DNA of 64,000 bases from Anodontia alba (lineage: Eukaryota; Mollusca; Bivalvia; Lucinida; Lucinidae), in assembly GCA_964016985.1 (NCBI GenBank), contig OZ024830.1, forward strand, positions 20,670,387-20,734,386, in the 5' to 3' direction. The notes beneath the pieces were generated by a model. That model saw only the letters and a program-made list of their open reading frames with translations, had not been told where the DNA came from and did not search any database. The translations under genes were made by a program, and so were the position numbers. Shown here piece by piece: positions 59,708 through 64,000 of this stretch. Each line of letters starts with the position of its first letter. Position 1 is the first letter of the stretch.

Positions 59708-60116
59708 TATTGTGGGTACTTGGAGAAATACCTCATGGATGTACTTCAGAGAATAACCATCAGGAAAATTAAAAAAAAAATAGCCATCTGAAAAGTGTCA
59801 TTTCGTTTCGGTAAGATATCTGTTTAATGATTAATAAATACATGTATGTACGGTAATGCATAATATTCTTAAGTTGTTTTTTTTTTTTGTTTTTTTTTCC
59901 ATCCATACCTCAAATATTCAGAACTACAGTAACTACCATAAAGATCCTAAAAATTTGGAACTCTAAATTTTGTGAATTACCATAAAGTAATGGATTCGAA
60001 AAGATGCAAACCAGTTGGCAAATAGTGTAGACATGATCTGATCCAATTGCAGCTGTAGCAGTCTGATTGTCTGCACTATTTGCTCTTGCACAAACCAGTT
60101 TGTCTGATAACTTGGG

Positions 60117-60411
60117 GTGCGGGGGTGGGGGTGTGGTTGGGTGGTGCGAAGGTGTCGTTTATCTTACGTCACTGGGGCGTCCAACTGATATTGGCTTACA
60201 GTTGGGCAAGACCTGCTATCCTTGTAGCCGGTAAGGGTAGAGGGAGATGTTTTTATTTCTTCTATTTCTTCACTTTCATTCTTATTCCTCTTTCTTCACT
60301 GTCTCTCTCTTTCATCTCCTCTACTATCTCTTCTATCTCTTTTCTCCCTTTCTCTGGGAGACGATACAAAATGACCCACAAGGGTTGAATCCCAACTTAA
60401 TAACAATAATA
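60117..60411 (+). mobile_element. Pyrimidine-rich SINE-like retroelement, copy D, 10-bp target duplication
   Basis: ATAACTTGGG at 60107-60116 and 60412-60421 flanks it. It contains GGGCGTCCAACTGATATTGG, GGGCAAGACCTGCTATCCTT, a CT-rich tract, GACGATACAAAATGACCC and an AATAACAATAATAATAA tail. A G-rich leader (GGGGGTGGGGGTGTGG) precedes the conserved part, as in copy B. Confidence 0.85.
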
Positions 60412-60424
60412 ATAACTTGGGATC

Positions 60425-60660
60425 ACAGCGGTATTCAAACTGTTTGTTCATTTGTATTTTGTAATAAATAGTAAGTACATGTATATACTGCTTGTAATCT
60501 TTGTACTGTCTGTAAATAACCATGTTCAATATCCATGTTAATGCACAAATGTATATACATTTATAGAAGGCCTCATGGAAGATTAGCTATTACATGCCCT
60601 TTTATGTATTTGCTAAATGTTGTTACCCTCTTTAAATAAAGTCTTTACTTACTTACTTGC
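60425..60660 (+). mobile_element. LINE-type 3' end with (ACTT)n tail
   Basis: GAAGGCCTCATGGAAGATTA, CCCTCTTTAAATAAAGTCTT and then TACTTACTTACTTGCTTACT. A conserved 3' tail with a tetranucleotide repeat is typical of non-LTR retrotransposons that prime on short repeats. No coding part remains. Confidence 0.55.
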
Positions 60661-60874
60661 TTACTATAGTCCTCAGAAAAGATGGCAAATCCCACAACCG
60701 AATCACCACTCCTAAATTTGGTGCATATTTCAATAAGATATACCATAGAAATATTGAAACAGTCTGAAGTAAGAGGAGACAAAGATTGTATGAAATGTGA
60801 CAAAATAATAAATGAAAACAATAATAGCTAGGTATACTGTAAATCATATATTATTATCATATTCAGATGTTTGA

Positions 60875-62130
60875 TTAACCTGCTGGTACAGAGGCAACAT
60901 CCACATCAGTGGACCCCCTTCTAAAGAGCTGGCTTGCTGCATGCATGGCAGATCTCACCCCAGATCTCCAGGTATGTCTATCATGAGGGTTAATAGCCGA
61001 AAGCTTCCACTCTCGGCAATCCCGGTCTGTCAGCTGCTTCCATGTCTTCTTGGGCTTCCCAGGACCACACTTGTCTCAATCTGTATGTGAAAGGCTGTCT
61101 TGACTGCACCATTGTCCATACCAGTGGAGCCCTCTCTCATTCAGAATGAGGTCCAGATCCTCAATGCCAAATCGCACAAGTAGCTCATTGGACCTGGTAG
61201 TGACAATGTCTTGTGGCCAGACATTGCAGATCTGTCTGATCATTGTCCTGTCATTCCACTGCAGATGCTGGAGGTTTGGCTTTGTCAATGGCCAAGTCTC
61301 ACTGGCATGAAGCATTGTACTGCACACACAAGAGCTGTACACACAGCCACGTGTCTTGAAAGAGAGGTGGCATGAAGGGAGAACTGGTAGCAGCTCCTTG
61401 AACTTGGTTGAAAGTTCACATCCACCTGCTGCTGAGAGCATGTCTCCTAGGTAGCAAAAGAAAGCTACCACCTCTAGCTTGTCAGGTCTGACCTGGACTT
61501 CCTTCTGTTGTCTGCTGTCCAAGGGACATGCAATTCCCTGGCACTTGTACATCTGTAGTCAGGGTCCTTTGTTAAGCGCTTGAGCCCACTGCATTTCTTG
61601 TGCACCCAGTGCTTGCAGCGGTTGCAAAAGATGTTGTTGCTGCCCATTCCTGTATGACAGACGGTGCATGGAAACTTGCCTGAACTCTGCAGGAGGTCCA
61701 GGCCTGTATCACAGATCATGATCTTCATCTTTCCTGCATTTACTTTCAGTCCTTTCTTTTCCATTGCTTCTTTCCAAGTCAAGAGCCTCCTGACACATAC
61801 CTTCAGTGATGATAACAAGGTCATCTGCATAGAGGTCCTTCCAGGGGACCCCAGAGTGCTCTCATGATAAGGCTTCAAGCACAATGATGAAGAGCAGTGG
61901 GCTGAGTATTGAGCCTTGGTGAACGTCGACCTTCACTTTGAACTCTTCATTGTACCCCTCACCAACATGGACATGGCTCCGCACATTTGCATACATCCCC
62001 TGCACCAGTCACACAATCCACTCCTCCACATCAAGTTTTCTCAGTGCCCACCAGATGACCTTCCAAGGTACTGGATCAGATGCCTACTCCAGATCTACAA
62101 AAGCCATGTAGTCTCTTGTTGGCAGCTAGA
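60875..62130 (-). pseudogene. LINE reverse transcriptase with PHD-like finger, copy 2
   Basis: Same element and order as 14412-15640. It extends further 5' (minus strand: MAFVDLE, a stop where K is expected, then VPWKVIWWALRKL near 62040-62110). It keeps the catalytic YADD in its local frame (about 61820-61835). The finger CTVCHTGMGSNNIFCNRCKH then WVHKKCSG, LEVVAFFCYLGDMLSAAGG, ASETWPLTKPNLQHLQ and the terminal VPAG-stop at 60875-60877 follow. There are several frameshifts, and a deletion near 61400 removes part of the linker. The usual R of the HVERSSG block is lost. Confidence 0.85.
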
Positions 62131-62214
62131 TAAAATAAATGGTTTTATTTTTGCATGTTCTTTTATTTTTCTTTATTTTCCTTTTTTTTTATTTTTTCAT
62201 TTTTATCGCACCTG

Positions 62215-63060
62215 CTTGTAGCAAGGTGCGATATAGGCGTCCAATTTTCCGTCCGTCCGTCCGTCCGTCCGTCCGTCTGTCAACATTTATGTCGACGTTC
62301 GACATTTATGTCAAAGTTAGTATTCTGATCAACTACAAGACTAAACAACCATCAAACCTTGCATGAAACATCTCCCTGACCTCCTGACTTTGCAACATAG
62401 GCGTCCGCTTTTCCGTATGTCTGTCCATTCGTCTGTCCGTCTGTCAACATTTATGTCGAAGTTCGACATTTATGTCGAAGTTCGACATTTATGTCAGTGT
62501 TAGTATTTTAATCAACTACAAGACTAAACAACCATCAAACCTTGCATGAAACATCTCCCTGACCTCCTGACTTTGCGACATAGGTGCCCACTTTTCCATT
62601 CGTCTGTCTGTTCGTCTGTCCGTCTGTCAACATTTATGTCGAAGTTCGACATTTTTGTCAAAGTTAGTATTTTAATCAACTACAAGACTAAACAACCATC
62701 AAACCTTGCCCTGACCTCCCCGACTTTGCGACATAGGTGCCCACTTTTCCATTCATCTGTCTGTTCGTCTGTCCGTCTGTCTATCTCTGTGAACAGTTCT
62801 GTTATGTCGAAGTTCGACATTTATGTCAAAGTTAGTATTCTAATCAACTACAAGACTAAACAACCATCAAACCTTGTATGAAATATCTCCCTGACCTCCT
62901 GACTTTGCGACATAGGTGCCCCCTTTTCCATTCGTCTGTCTGTTCGTCCGTCCGTCTGTCTCTTAACAGTTCTGTTATGTCGAAAGTCGACATTTAAGTC
63001 AAAGTTAGTATTCTAATCAACTACAATTCTACAACAACCATCATACCTTGCATGACACAT
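62215..63060. repeat. ~165-183-bp tandem repeat, five units
   Basis: After an inverted pair TCGCACCTGC / GCAAGGTGCGA (62208-62231) and (GTCC)n come units with CTGTCAACATTTATGTCGA, AGTTCGACATTTATGTCAAA, ATCAACTACAAGACTAAACA and CCATCAAACCTTGCATGAAA. CTAAACAACC marks at 62341, 62524, 62688 and 62858 give spacings of 183, 164 and 170 bp. It is the left part of a larger element that continues to the window end. Confidence 0.85.
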
Positions 63061-64000
63061 CTCCCTGACCTCCTGACTTGGCAGATATGTTGACACAGTG
63101 ACCTTGACCTATATTTTGCGCTCCATTGACTTTGACACAATTTACGTTGACGTTCCAGATCTTCTCAACTATAAGGCGTACAACTACCAAACCTTGCATA
63201 GTGCTTCTCCTAGATGTACAGACTTGGCAGGTACCTTGACCCGGTGACCTTGACCTATATTTTGCGCTCCAGTGACTTTGACATATTTTTCGTCGATGTT
63301 CGATATCTCCTCAACTATAAGGCCTACAACCATCAAACCTTGCAAAGTGCTTCTCCTCAAAGTACTGACTTAGCAGATACCTTGACCTGGTGACCTTGAC
63401 CTATATTTTGGCTGCAGTGACTTTGACATAATTTACGTCAACGTTCCAGATCTCCTCAAGTGTAAGACCTCTAGCCACTAAACCTTGCATAGTGCTTCTC
63501 CTATATGTACTGACTTGGCAGATATCTTGACCCGGTGACCTTGACCTATATTTTGCGCTCCAGTGCCTTTTACACATTTTACATCAACGTTCAATATCCC
63601 CTCAACTATAAGGCCTACAACCATCAAACCTTGCATAGTGCTTCTCCTCAATGTACGGACTCTGCAGGTACCTTGACTGGGTGACCTTGACCTATATTTC
63701 ACGCTCCATTGACTTTTACACCTTTTACGTCACCCTTCCATATGTCCTCAACTGTAAGGCCTTCAACCACCAAACCTTATATAGCACTTCTTCTTGATGT
63801 ACTGACTCGACAAGTACCTTGACCTGGTGACCTTGACCTATATTGTGCACTCCAGTGACTTTGACACATTTTATATTGATGTTCGGTATCTCCTCAAATA
63901 TAAGACCTACAACCACTAAACCTTGCATAGTGCTTCACCTCATTGCACTGGCTTGGCAGGTACCTTGACCCAGTGACCTTGACCTATATTTGACACATTT
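63061..64000. repeat. 146-bp tandem repeat, seven visible units
   Basis: GTGACCTTGACCTATATT starts at 63098, 63244, 63390, 63535, 63681, 63827 and 63973: spacings 146, 146, 145, 146, 146, 146. All seven 18-base blocks are identical, while other parts of the unit (CAACCATCAAACCTTGCATA, GTGCTTCTCCT) vary. The array runs off the right edge. Minus-strand frames with VKVTG words are repeat translations. Confidence 0.92.

Overview
This window looks like nuclear DNA from a bivalve mollusc. The species is inferred, not proven. Support comes from the intron-containing nuclear gene, the AT-rich and microsatellite-rich background, the tRNA-derived SINEs, the very dense short hairpin elements (MITEs), and the tandem-repeat-bearing elements whose ends read AGCTCACCTGAGC, a pattern I associate with bivalves. 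Almost everything is transposon-derived or tandemly repeated. No bacterial-style operons, CRISPR arrays, rRNA genes or functional tRNA genes are visible.

Host genes. (1) The last two coding exons of the mitochondrial ribosomal protein uL18m (MRPL18) lie on the + strand at 1129-1246 and 7017-7169. They are split by a 5.8-kb intron packed with MITEs and SINEs, and the 3' untranslated region itself carries MITEs. (2) A head-to-head pair of small intronless genes, 20518-20913 (-) and 21644-22105 (+), encodes two diverged paralogous membrane proteins. They share GxSYG, AK(x)5LCQxY and LIN landmarks and an almost identical basic C-terminal tail, TTRSGR(V/I)YG. I do not recognise the family. The shared upstream region carries a perfect TCTCGCGAGA palindrome, a motif known from bidirectional promoters. 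This pair is the best candidate here for an undescribed gene family.

Transposons, left to right. 0.4-9.2 kb: SINEs and several MITE families. 9.5-14.2 kb: elements with 135-150-bp internal repeats rich in GCCATCTTG. 14.4-15.6 kb and 60.9-62.1 kb: two minus-strand copies of one LINE whose reverse transcriptase contains a PHD-like finger. 17.1-18.4 kb: a dead mariner. 18.7 and 26.7 kb: LINE ORF2 ends. 28.57-31.13 kb: about 31 copies of an 83-bp satellite that appears to be an amplified MITE end. 34.6-36.3 and 42.4-43.6 kb: TA-flanked elements with Tc1/mariner/pogo-like ends. 38.5-42.2 kb: a 3.68-kb inverted-repeat element without a recognisable transposase. 44.5-51.3 kb: a 6.8-kb decayed hAT-like element with a BED-type finger and transposase remnants. 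It holds at least six nested insertions. 54.5-57.4 kb: tandem arrays, one with long G tracts. 62.2-64.0 kb: tandem arrays. The last has a 146-bp period, and each unit carries a perfectly conserved direct repeat resembling a nuclear-receptor site.

No functional pathway links these genes. The window is best read as two small gene neighbourhoods in a deeply nested transposon landscape. Target-site duplications and interrupted repeats let several insertions be ordered in time. All family assignments are by eye, without database search.
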